Shown one piece after another: positions 24,591-41,043 of a stretch of DNA of 64,000 bases. Below the pieces are notes generated by a model that was not told where the DNA came from, made no database searches, and saw only the letters and a list, made by a program, of their open reading frames with translations. The stretch is from Henckelia pumila. Lineage: Eukaryota > Streptophyta > Magnoliopsida > Lamiales > Gesneriaceae. The stretch covers positions 95,064,151 through 95,128,150 of the forward strand of contig NC_133120.1 in NCBI RefSeq assembly GCF_033568475.1, written 5' to 3'. A program made the translations under genes and the position numbers. The stretch's first letter is position 1, and every line of letters starts with the position of its first letter.

Positions 24591-26209
24591 ATACGGTGTC
24601 AAAATTTCATCAGTATTTTTTTGAATTCTTTGTGAATAACTAATTATTTAAATTATCTTTTATTATTTCCTACCTGAACTCTTTCCACCACTTCGAAAAT
24701 TACAAAACGATTCGGAAAATTCTGCTATTGTAGATTTAAAAAATAAATATATTTTTTATAGCATTTAAAATATCATTTTCACTTAATTTTGACTTGACGC
24801 CATTGATAAACACCGTTTGATTTGAGATATGGTATGAGTAATATATAGATAAGTAATATAATGTAATAAAAAATAAATAAAAATAATAGTTAAAATAATA
24901 TTGGATTTGATTGATAGATTATGGTTTATTTGATTTGATTGATTAAATTTTATATAAAAATATTAAATGACTATTTTCTCCTTTTAACAATAAATAAAAT
25001 AAAATATATATTATTTATAAGAGGTAATATAGTAATTTGAGTTCAATGATTTGATTAATGTGAGATAAATAATTAATGATTTGATTGATGTAAAATAAAT
25101 AGTTAATATATGGATAAATTACAACAAAAAAATTTTAACAACTTCAACTGCGAAAAGAAATTTATATCTTATTGATTCTTTGAACTAAACTTTAGCAATA
25201 TAAAACTAACATGTTCGTGCGTTTTAAACTCCAAAACGATGGACTAACAATATAGATGGTTTTTCCTAATCTAAGTTCACCCTATTTAATTTTACCAATT
25301 TACAACATAAAATTAAAGAATTATAATTGACTATTGATTGATTTTACCAATTTACAACATAAATCTTGTAATCGACGGGCTAATTATTTTAAAATTAAAG
25401 AATTATAAATTGATTATTGATTGATATTTATGATTAAAAATCTAACATTTTTTATTTTTTTTAAAAAAATATGAATCAACAAGTGATCCCAATGGTATGT
25501 CTACAAGACTTAATATTTTGAATTTATTTAAAATTTAGATATTTTGGAGAATCGAACGCTGCAACTTAAGAGGAGAGTTTAAATATGTTTTCATGGTATA
25601 TATTTAATATTTGTATTTTGTCCCATAGGTTAATATATCGCCTTCACATACTACTTTATATATAAGCCAACAACCAAATACAATTTCTGGTTACGTGAGT
25701 ACAACTCTAAATGCATTTGCTGCGAAATCGTGCATGAATATCAAATAATAGACGAAGGAAACACACGCTACAAGCCTACAACACACGATAACCAAAAATT
25801 ATGACTAGGAAGTTGTAGCGTTGCTAACACATGCAAATCGAATGCTGAATGCATTACAATGCAAACCTATATTAAACCTTGGCGCTCATTCCTCATCAGT
25901 TTGACAAAGCATGAATCCCTGAAATTCGACAACTCAACTTAAACATAATTCTGCGTCTACAAAGGCAATACTATACTACAAATGCAACATACCGTTTGAT
26001 GCACTAAACAAAGCCTTACTTGACTGTAACAAATTTCATGCAGAATGAAACACATAATGTCCAATTTTAAGACAACGGCTATCTGTAGCCAGGGAACAAA
26101 AAGGTTCTATCGGGAAAGGTATACATAATACAACAAATAATAATAGAAACAGGTAGGAAAATAAGATGAAAAGATGGTCTACCAATACTAAATGTTCAGT
26201 TGCACTGTT
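24591..26209. other. AT-rich intergenic stretch between U6atac and MCM3
   Basis: No gene is seen. A CCGTTTGATTTGAG edge at about 24812 resembles the MITE-like block at 20046. A phrase around ATTTTACCAATTTACAACAT occurs twice at about 25292 and 25350, a local duplication. The right part probably holds the MCM3 3' UTR. Confidence 0.55.
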
Positions 26210-30769
<4,560 letters not shown>

Positions 30770-30874
30770 CGCAACTGTGTGTGTGTGTTTTTTTTTTTGG
30801 GTCCGTGGATTACTGTGTGAGAGAAGAAGATGCAATCAGAGTCTTCTTCTTCTTCAATTTCTAGGGATGACTTA

Positions 30875-30960
30875 TTTTGGCGGGAAATGAGGGGGAGAAC
30901 TCTGAGCTTGGCGGGAGAGAACATGTTTGGGCTGGGCCGGTGTTGATAATGGTTTGGGCT
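30875..30960 (-). promoter_or_regulatory. MCM3 promoter: E2F sites and site II elements
   Basis: TTTTGGCGGGAAA at 30875-30887 is a textbook E2F/DP site about 105 bases upstream of the start codon. A second TTGGCGGGA lies at 30908-30916. TGGGCT/TGGGCC site II words follow at 30928-30938 and 30955-30960. E2F control at G1/S is known for plant MCM genes; site II motifs bind TCP factors. Confidence 0.75.
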
Positions 30961-33079
30961 GGACACCTTGGATTGAGCCCGTTACCAACAAACAATGCAA
31001 TAAAAATTTAGCCCGTAACCTGTGTTTTCTTTTTTCTTTTTCTTTGTAAAAAAAAATTGTTCTGTTTTTTCAACTAGATATTCTTGAAATTTTAGTTGGA
31101 GATTCCTTTGAGAGCCTATTTTTTATAACACTGATTTTTTCCAAATAATAAGTTGAGGATTTTGTCAAGATTCTGAAGTGTATATACACCACCAAATGGT
31201 CCAAATCATTTTTAAATTTGCAAACAATGGCTTAGAACACGAGCCACACAACATTAATATAACAGCAGGCCTAGGTTTAAAGTCATTAAGCCTATTTATT
31301 ACCAATTTATTTAAGTAATTCATTTAGAGATTGTTCCATTCCTCACATATGCATAATTAATACTAGCTACGGGATACACGCGCTGCGTGTATAATCTGAT
31401 AAATATTTGAATATAATCAAATGATATCTTATATAATCAATTAATAAGATATAAGATTTATTAGCATAAATTTACAGAAATTCTAAGCTGGAAAAAAAAA
31501 ATTTGAAATCGTGTGAAAAGATTGAGGATGGAGAATAAAAAACGTGGTTGGGAAATGGGTAGTGGGGGAGGTTAGGCTTGGTCCAATCTTTGTTTTGTCC
31601 TTCTGATTTTAGATCACAAAAAAAAGAAATAGTGAGAATTTTGTTCGTTCACATTTTTAGCCAAATTAAGTTTTTTTAATGGCTTTGTGCATTATAATAT
31701 AGTAAAAATTATAGGGTTGTAATGATAAATCATGGATTAGATCTCCTATTAGGATAATATCCTTAACATAAGTTGAACTAAACCCAAAATATTCCAATAA
31801 GGATTCTCATATAAAAATCAAATTTACGCATCAAATTAAGTCATAATTCATACAGCTAAAATATAGAATCATTTACATCATTATATTTAACCAAGAGGTT
31901 GCATGTAAAATAAGTGGTTCCTGCCAGGCTTCTAGGTAAACGGAGACATGAATGAACCGATATACGGATATAATACCAGAATGAGAGAGATTTTGAAACT
32001 GTGTAGGTATGTGACTGAAGGACTTAAAATATTTGATATGTATTACTCATATGAAAAAATGAATTTTCTTTTCGGTAGTCTATCACATAAGAACTCAAAA
32101 TTAAGCGTGTTTGACTTGAAGCAATTATATTATGGGTGATCTCTTGGGAAGTTTTCCCAAGGTGCATGTGAGTGATGAAATAAGCAAGTTGAAAAGATCA
32201 GTTTTGATACAATGGGGACAATTGTCTTGATACAATGGGGACAATTGTCGATTATGAGACCTTACAACATGCGTTATGTGTATGTAAACTTTGTAATTTT
32301 CAATTAAAAATATATACTATTTTTAAAACTTTAATATATTAGAAAAACAAATAATCGATTATGTGTTGCAGGATAAATTTCATTTTGAAAATAAAATACA
32401 TATAATTTCAAAATATCGAAAAAACAAATTCCATGAACTATGTAAAATTGAAAAGTTAATTTGAGAGTTTGTAGCATTGACATATATTTGGATATCAAAA
32501 ATTGAGTATGAGTTTTTGAGACTATAATTTGGGCATCCGTATCAAATACTCTTCTTTTTTTTTTTTTAGTTAAAAATACATATAATCATATTATATTTTT
32601 AAAGAATGGTAACTAAATTTACACACTTAAATGACCAAAACAATTTTTGTATGGTGGGAGTTATATGTAGTGTTTGGGAGAGCTCCACATAAACATAAAT
32701 AGAAAAAGGATGATCAGGCAATCCAGACGGCTCCACAAAAGCAAAGAGCTTGTCACGGCACAATAATTCTATAAAATACTCATTCATTTCGAAATAAACA
32801 AAAATAAATTTTATAACCGGTCAACCCAACTCGTAGATCCACCCAAAAACCAAATGTTTAAACTTTAAAATTTTCATACGAGTACAGTGACGTTTTGCAA
32901 TTAGATTGTTCGATCCTACAAAATGATGGGCACTTGAACCGCTGGTATAAGTTGCTAATCCATCATAAGCCAATAAATTATACGAAAATCCATTCAACTT
33001 AAATTCATTGCTCGGATTAAAACTAGCCATCCTCGAATACATGACGACACCATCAAAGGTTTGCAACTTCAAAGTTCAG
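30961..33079. other. Intergenic stretch between MCM3 and PIG-L
   Basis: AT-rich sequence without a recognised gene. It includes a Helitron-like terminus at 31363-31392. A short direct repeat (TTGATACAATGGGGACAATTG twice at about 32200-32250) and poly-A/T runs make up the rest. Confidence 0.5.
31363..31392 (-). mobile_element. Possible Helitron 3' terminus
   Basis: On the minus strand an 8-bp-stem hairpin (ATACACGC, loop of three, GCGTGTAT) is followed by seven bases and then CTAG, with T next. A hairpin some 10 bases before CTRR and insertion before T are Helitron hallmarks. The 5' end was not found, so only the terminus is reported. Confidence 0.4.
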
Positions 33080-36000
33080 CTACTTGTCGAGTCTCTTGAG
33101 CGTGTTAACATACGTATAGCTAGAAAACAATACAAAAAGCTTTCGGAACCTGCAATTACAAAGACCACAACAGTCACAGCCAGTGATATTTGCTCCATCC
33201 TTCTTTTCTCTTTTAAAAAATGATTAGATGTAAAAGAATTAAGTAGTACTAACCAAACCCATTGGCTTGAATGTTGTGCCATAGCTGAGTAGCTTTTAAG
33301 GGGATCTTGGTTGAGCAAGCATTGAGATTGTCCATTTTGTTGGTACCTGGAGAGTAAGATGGATAACCAGATGTCGACTGTTCCACTATACTTGCGTGCT
33401 ATGCCAATGCTTACCTGAAAATATTTTCATAATTACCAAGGATTAAGGTAAGTCTCGCGCCTTAATGTCAGGTCTTAGCCGCCTGACGCAGTAGTAAGAT
33501 CAAAGAAGTGTAACTCACAAGTTCCCATACTTCGATATGTCTTCCTGAGGTGTTACGCAATAATTTCCTAAATCATATGCAAAGGACAGAACTTGAGAAT
33601 TGCGGACATCCAGAATTTATCAGATAGATTTACCTGCTATCCTCGGGACTAATTTAACAGGACCTTGGTGCTGAGGGTAGCTTACTAGCTTTACATACTT
33701 GAATTGAACAAAAAGGATCAAGCAGTTTGATACAATCCATAATACAAAATTAATGCCACGTATTTTCAGTTGCTGCTCACACGTATAAAAGCTGACCAAA
33801 TAGTTTCTCTTGAGGATTTGATTTCTACTACTTAGCTTTCCGACAGAACGTTTCAAGTCATAATGATGTGAAACATTATTATGTCCCTAGAGAGAACTTA
33901 CGAGGTTCAATAAAACTTACCATACTCCTTGATGCACGTCACGGTGGTTGCAATGACCAGAGACACCATAATCATCAAATGTAATGATCTAGAAACGAAG
34001 AGTTGAGAGCTGTTATGGAACATCCAGTAAAAATTCGAGTCATGTTCAATTAGGAGATAGAGGCGACAAAGACCCAAAAATGAAGTGTCCTATTTAATAG
34101 GAGCAAAACAAATCTGACCAAGTCAATAGAGTGTGCACGAGTTTCCTCATCAATAATGTCTGCCAAAAGATTCCAGTTCCACATTTTACCAAAGCCATCC
34201 TAGTCAAACGAAGTTATGTCAGACATCCACCGAGAAACCTGGCGCAAAAAATGCATGTCAACAAATTAGAGCATTCAGAAGAACCTGCAAATCTGGATGG
34301 TCTACGATCTTAACTTGCTCAATTGGAATCTGCATGGAGATTTTGAAATCGATGAGAATGTTAGTTGGGAACAATATGAAGTTCACAGCACATTATAATA
34401 GTCAATTAGAAAATCACACTCCTGTGCTTCAACTCCTGCCAAAAATTAGGGTGTGTGGCGCTTTATATAAAGATTACAAACATTGAGTCAAAGACAACAT
34501 TACCCTGAGTATGGCAGAGGCGAGATAAAGTTCTTCTTTTCTGATGTTCCCCTGTCCCTCAGCATCACCTAAAACAGAAACAAGTATACTCTGAAATCTG
34601 AATACATACAAAACATCAGTGGTTAGGGGAAAATTCAAATCCAGATCAAAAAATTAGGTTATAGACATAGAAAGAATGTTACATTTAGGTGGATCACCTT
34701 TCGTGAAATGTATACCCCATATGATGTGGTTTTGAAGATAAATGATATTTGTCCTTTTATAAAGGATGGAATTTTAGGTATTCTTTGCAAAAAGAGTTTC
34801 AATACGAAATGAGTAAACCACACATTCAAATTTGAAGATTGAGTATAGCAGGTCAATGAACAATATACCAAAAAGTTTAGTCCAATTAAGCAACAGTATT
34901 ACCAGTTGACATGCATAGCACATGAAGGTTATGCCCGTCAGAAATCAGGTGATTGATTGTCGGAGCAAAGAAACTGCAGAAGCACGGTCCAATTCGTTTA
35001 AATACGTTGACGTTGCCACCAATTGGCTCGACTCTATCCAAAGCTTCAAATATTTTACTAGTATTTTCAGTCAAAGAGCATTCTTTAAATTTCAAAAACA
35101 CGGAATTCTTGTGTGTTTGGTAAGTTGTGTTTAGAATTTTTATGATTCCAAATGTCAAAATTTCCGTGAAACAAAATAGAGAAATAATGGTACAAATCGA
35201 GGTTCAACATCAAGGGATAAAAATAAAAATAAAAAGACTTAAAGCTCATTGTTATGTCATAAGTTTGCTTTAGCTCAAGCCATGCCACTCACAGAACTAA
35301 CGTTTTCCGAAACAAGAAACCGTCCTATCAAAACATTTTTAAGAACTTCCATCTTCATCTATTTCAATAGCTGTTAGTTACTGACAGTAACATTTTTATT
35401 AACTTCCAAATATAATTACCAGAATTTTAATAGCAAATTAAAACAATGTTCGCCTCCTACTGATGCATATTGAAATCCAGTGAGAAAGCACCATTAGCAC
35501 ACAAGGATTTCTGGAATACAGTGAAAGCAAAACAAACTCCGGCAAAACGGCTCATATGCCAAGGCTCAAAATAAAATTCTGGAAGTCATGTTCAGACATC
35601 ATTATATTTGACTCTTTGAAGAAAATTAGGCAATAAGCAGCATATTATATCAAAAGGTATTTCTTTTCAAAACTGGCTTAAAATAGATTAATAGATCAAA
35701 GAATAGGAGAAGTGAATCCATTACTTTTTCACTAGATGGATCAAAGAATGATGCAAGTTAAAAGTTATGTAGAGTTTGCAAATAAGAAATGATAACATTA
35801 CTACATTACATAGATTCATCATCAGGGTGTGCAATAACCAGCAAAACATTTCTTCTGCGAATAACACCACCTGTCATCAAAGAACATTTTATGAACAAAC
35901 CATGTGGAGATAGAGGTGGGGGGGGGGCGCACAGCACAATTATCAGAAAACATGGTTCTGGAGATTGGAGATAACACGATGCCTGTGCTTGGAGATACAA

Positions 36001-36128
36001 ACATGAGACCTATAATTACCATCATTTAAAAATGTAACCTTGGAGGCGAAAAGAGATCTGTGCAGAATTTTGCAAATAGAAGCAACCCAGAGCACCACTA
36101 TCGATGATAGAATCACCAACCACGCCAT
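33080..36128 (-). CDS. PIGL: N-acetylglucosaminyl-phosphatidylinositol de-N-acetylase (PIG-L)
   Basis: Catalyses the second step of GPI-anchor synthesis, removing acetate from GlcNAc-PI on the cytosolic face of the ER. Exons on the minus strand: 36020-36128, 35810-35870, 34903-34973, 34504-34568, 34285-34329, 34119-34199, 33921-33988, 33519-33567, 33254-33414, 33080-33149, giving 259 residues. A single N-terminal membrane anchor (about 3-20) precedes the LmbE-type catalytic domain. The metal-binding AHPDDES sits at about 50-56 and GHCNHRDVH at 155-163. DHPDLQDGFGKMW and KYSGTVDIWLSIL follow, and the end SSYTYVNTL matches plant PIG-L as recalled. The frame is clean and all junctions are GT-AG. 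Confidence 0.93.
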
Positions 36129-38754
36129 GTAGAGCTCCTCACTGGAAAACTAGACAAGACACGGACACAGTAGCATTTTGTCACAGAGACATTTATTTTG
36201 AACAAGGCAGGCACCCATGTCAGTAACTATCGACTGAGCTAAATTGTCCAAATGTAGACAAAAAAAACAAACTCGTCGGTAATTAAAAATCCTCAAATGA
36301 GCATGGAAGGAGACGAAAAAGATGCAAATTGAGACGATAATAACAATTTAATCTCTTTCACCTTGTATGATTTCTCGAATTTTCTATGGATCTTGGTGCA
36401 TCTGTAGTCCACGACCTTTTCACCATAATCCAGTGCACAATTAAGCTTTTCACGTTTAAGACGTTCAAATATCTATGAAACCAATTAAACTCATATAAAT
36501 CAAATGATCGTGAAGTGTTGAAAAAAAAACTCCCATTAAGAAAATCAGATACCTATTCTGGTGTTAAATACAGGATTCCTACGTACAACACCGTTATGTG
36601 GAAAGATGAAAACCCGGGAATTATTGCCTTCGAGCGACAATCTCTATATCAAAATCAAGCAAAAATCTTATTCGGCATGAAAAAACAACAATTCTTTACT
36701 CTAAGGAGCTGTGTACTGTTGCGTCTACTTGACAGTCCAATAACCTGAAGCGATGAAGAAACAAAAAGCCAAATATGTGGGCCGATACAAGAAAACTATT
36801 CGGCCCATTGTCAGAAACCATTTTCGACCCAACCCTTTTCTGGGTCGACCCCTTGGACAAAAAAAATATGGCCAATGTGTCGACCCTCGAAAAAGAAAAA
36901 ATATGCCCAGTCCAATTAAATTATTAATTATGTACTCACAGATTACAACATATAATACAAGAGTTCTTATGAAACTAATAGTTACATGGTTTTATTATAT
37001 TATAATATAATTATACATATAGTATATCTTTTATATATTTTATCTTTCTCTCTTATTTTTTCAATTTAAAAAAATTAATAACTATTATTTTAAAAATACT
37101 CCTTTTTTATGTTTTTTTGTGAGGAGAACGTGCATCCCGTGTACAATAATCCTCTAGGATCAACAATAATTGATGTAAGGATATACATTATTGTATTTTC
37201 TGTTCAAAACACTTTTCGTTGATTTTTATTTTTTATTTTTATTTTGCGGGAGAACGATTTTAGTTTTGACTGTATGGGTCATGTACTTGGCACATGCAAT
37301 GATTCTTCTTTGGTTTTTCTTCAGCTCCAAATATGATTTGCACTCTTCATTCCTTATGTCATATACTCATATGTAACCAATTTTCAAAACTAGGAATCCC
37401 TGCTCTGCTAGTCTTCGGCAAACAGCACAATTCAGTTCATAAACAATAATTTCACTCCAAAAATACCAAGAGGCAAATGAAAATTCATTTAAGATCAATA
37501 AGTTTATTTTAAGTTTTTTCAACCCGTTGCTAAATTTGCCACATATTTTCATAAACCGAAAATTTTGTATCTAATTTATAAGCCCAAATATTCCAGAAAT
37601 CGAAAATTAGCCAAATATTCCAAATTTAGATACCCACATATTCCAGAAATCGAAAATTAGCCAAATATACCCAAATAAATAAGCCAAATATTCCAAATAA
37701 ATCCAAATATTCCAAATTTAGATACCCAAATATCACAGAAATCGAAAATTAGCCAAATATTCCAAATAAATCCAAATATACCCAAATAAATTCAATTCCG
37801 AAAATTCGAAATCCCTAGATACTTAAATCTGAAAATTCGAAATAAATTCCAGAAAATTAAGAATTTCAATTGCTCAAATATAGCAACTAAAACCAACAAA
37901 TAATCACATATCAATTATACAACTCGAATCAATCAAAAACCCCCAAATTTGAAACCCTAATTTCGAAATATACCTCAAGGCTTCGAATTAGAGCTCCAAA
38001 CAACCAAAATAACCTTTCTCCTAGTCTAGGCGGCGGTCGGCGACGGCTGCCGGAAAATAGGTTCGAAGGGCCGCGCTTAAAAAGAAAAACGGGTATGGAA
38101 AGATGACCCTCGTCTCGAAGATCCCAAATCTACTCTCGTTTCTAAATTTCGATCACCGACGGCGGAGTTAGGGACGATCAAATATGAAGGAAATGGTGAA
38201 AGAAAAAAAAAAAAAAAGAAGAAAATGGTGCGACTTGCGAGAGAGAGGATGTGGTATGATAGAAATTTGGGGATATAGCATTTTGATCCCTGTAAACTTA
38301 TAAAAATCATAAAATCCCGTATAAATTTAATAGGCGATACACACCTCCGTTGTTCAGAATGAAGCTCACGTGTCCCATTCAATTTTATCAAAGTTTGTAA
38401 TTATTTTGAAATTAAGTAAAGACTTTTTTACCCTAGCTATGAATTTCTGGTTTTTTTCACGATTCTTTCGAGTTAAACAGGGGTGTATTCAATTCAGAAT
38501 TTTAATGACTTTCAGTGACTTCTTAAAATGACAGACTTTTGTGGAGTTGACAGATTTTTATTGATTTTTATAGAATGTCATAGAATTGTAAACATAATTC
38601 TATGGATTTATGCAGAGTTTTTGGCAAACTTTCACAGGCATAAGTTTAATAGATTTTATAACTTGAACAACGTTCAAAATATTGATAATCAAATATCTAC
38701 AAACAAATACAAAAGTTTTAAAATTATAATATGATGGCGAAAATAAAATATTTA
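36129..38754. other. Intergenic stretch upstream of PIG-L
   Basis: No gene can be supported. It contains an irregular tandem repeat at about 37580-37800 and a pyrimidine/purine-rich block at 37970-38240. That block could be a promoter or a non-coding exon on the minus strand, but no protein similarity is visible. Confidence 0.5.
37580..37800. repeat. Irregular tandem repeat
   Basis: Words such as CCAAATATTCCA and CAGAAATCGAAAATTAGCC recur about four times in changing order, giving a degenerate minisatellite. No known family is recognised. Confidence 0.65.
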
Positions 38755-38759
38755 CCTAT
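38755..38759. repeat. Target-site duplication CCTAT, left copy
   Basis: CCTAT precedes the TGATGCG start of the large Tat element and recurs at 58116-58120 right after its end. Confidence 0.88.
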
Positions 38760-39250
38760 TGATGCGATTATCATAAAATGACTACCCGGGGGCGAGTAAA
38801 CTCCCGGAAAAAAAATATAGGTGAATATATTTGAGAGAGTGAGTCCTCCTTCATTATCCAACCCTCCCTTAGCTTTTATAATGGCCCGCTTGGGCCTTCA
38901 ATGATTACTGGGTATGGGCTAACTGACGGCTTTTAGGGTGATGAGACGGCCATCACGTGTGATTTATACATCCCGTAGTTTAAGGAAAGAGCCCACTCCG
39001 TTGGAGTGTGGTCCATAATGATTTGGTCGGGAATTTGCTCCTAACACACTCTAAGCAGACGTGGCTGTTTCCTGGCCTTGAGAATAAAGAAAACTTGGGC
39101 CCCCAGCTTTGCTTTCTTTTGCTCTTACCCGGGTTCTCCCCAGACCTCCCGGGGTTTCCTGAGTGCTTAGACTCCCTGGGTTATATCATCATCCGAGATA
39201 CTCCTGGCACCCGAGGGTATATCCACCTGGGGTATCCTACTAGGATATCA
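38760..39250 (-). repeat. 3' LTR of the Tat element
   Basis: 491 bp, TGATGCGA...GGATATCA, matching 57630-58115. Confidence 0.92.
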
Positions 39251-39582
39251 CCACACTCCCCAAAGATAGTCAGGCTAGGACCTGCTCCGCTGTCCCGACC
39301 ACCCGGGTTGTAGGGTATCACCCGGGGGATAGCCACCCGGGGTATCCTACTAGGATATCACCACACTCCCTAAAGATAGTCGGGCTAGGACCTGCTCCGC
39401 TGTCCCGACCACCTGGGTTGTAGGGTATCACCCGGGGGTAAAGCCACCCGGGGAATCCTACTAGGATATCACCACACTCCCTAAATATAGTCGGACTAGG
39501 ACCTGCTCCGCTGTCCCGACCATCCGGGTTGTAGGGTATCACCCGAGGGTATAGCCACCCGGGGTATCCTACTAGGATATCA
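39251..39582. repeat. 110-111-bp tandem repeat next to the Tat LTR
   Basis: Three units, each ending TACTAGGATATCA, the same word that closes the LTR at 39250. The period is 110, 111 and 111 bases. Each unit contains CCACACTCCC...AAAGATAGTC and GTCCCGACCACC. The right-hand LTR lacks this array, which lies in the element's 3' untranslated region. Confidence 0.88.
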
Positions 39583-41038
39583 CCCCGGTATCCGAAACCC
39601 CCCGGGTGGTGACACTAGCCTTATGTCAGCCCTAACCGCTTCGTACTGCGTATGTCAGAGATTCTGTCAGAGGTCGCTTCAGCTTCTGGAGCACGCTTTG
39701 AGTATCTGTGCCGTTCAATTCAAAATACACGGCTCAGATTGCTTTGGCCTTTTCGAGTATTTAATCCACGTGACCCTTCATTCTTTTACTCACCGTCTTC
39801 CTCCTTGCACGATTGTCCTCTGGTTTCCTGCGCTTTTCTCCTGCTTCCATCACTCGTTCCTTTGCACTCTCTTATTTGCTCTTTAAACTGTAAGTTCCTC
39901 CTTCCCTTATGTCTACCGGTACATCTTCCACCTCTGGGGCGAATGCCAAAGGCTCGCCCAGAGACGAAGTGCCAAGCGGTAGCTCGAGCGATGCTCGCTC
40001 CGCCTCTGCTCTTCCTTCCCGACCCCGTTTTTCTAGAAAAACCTCTCATCCTAAAACTTCTGCGGCTTCGTCTTCCCACGTGAAGGGAAAAGGAAAAAAT
40101 AAAGTGAAGAACCCTACACCCCTCACATCTGCCCCTCCAGCCCTAGGTTGGTATACCTATCTTCCCAGCACCCTATCCCAAGGTGCTGCGGAGGAACTGC
40201 GCGGCTCAGGGGAAATCCCTTTGTTGTATTCTTTATTCCGCCCTTTACCAGGGAGCACCCCCGACACCCCTCCGACAGGTTGTTATACCTTCTTTTGAGA
40301 CCAAATCCGCAGTGGTCTTCGATTTCCTATTCCTCCCTTCTACCTGGCAGTTGCCGATTTTTTTAGAGTTCCTGTCAACCAGTTCCACCCAAACTCTTTC
40401 CAAATTATGGCCTCCACTTATATTCTTTTTAAAATGCACAATTTAGCTATCACCCCTCTCGTGCTTCACTATTTTTTTACCTGTCGATTTAACGAAGGGG
40501 CCTTTTCCCTAGCTGCTCGACTGAACACCCGCTTTCTTTCTGATTTCCCCTCTTTTTTGAAGGGATGGAAAGAAAGGTATTTTTTCATCCGTCCCCCGGC
40601 CCCTTTTATTTTTAGGACCGGGTTCTTGTCCAGTCTCCCCTCGCAACCTAAGCTCCCTGACCATTATAAAGTCAATGAGCCTTATGTTCGCAGCCTGGCC
40701 TTAGTTGGCAATAAAAACTTTTCTTCTCCTGTCCTTTTAACAAACGAGAATATGATAGCTTACGGGTTGAGTACCCGGGTGGAAGATCCCCTTAACCAGG
40801 TGATCGACGCATACGGTGCCCCGGGAGCTCAACCTGGTAACTTGTGATTCTCCTACTCCTATTTGTTTTGATCCCTTTCTAGATATCTTGATATTGATAT
40901 GCTTCTTTTGTTGCAGATTCGTCCGATATGATGAGGGAGGAGTTTGCTCGCCGGGCTGCGGAGAGGCAAACCGCTAAAGAGAAAACTCAGGCCTTGGCTG
41001 AAAGGAGGAAAAAAGCCAAGGAAGAAGAGGAGAGCTGC

Positions 41039-41043
41039 GCTAT
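41039..41043. repeat. Target-site duplication GCTAT of the solo LTR, left copy
   Basis: GCTAT occurs immediately before TGTAAGATCC and again at 43558-43562. Confidence 0.82.

Noticed and set aside
36515-37010. Plus-strand frames of about 80 codons upstream of PIG-L
   Set aside because: Lysine/arginine-rich chance frames in AT-rich DNA without domain, splice signals or conserved words.
38077-38391. Minus-strand 104-codon frame
   Set aside because: Contains a poly-Phe run from an A-tract and no recognisable domain.
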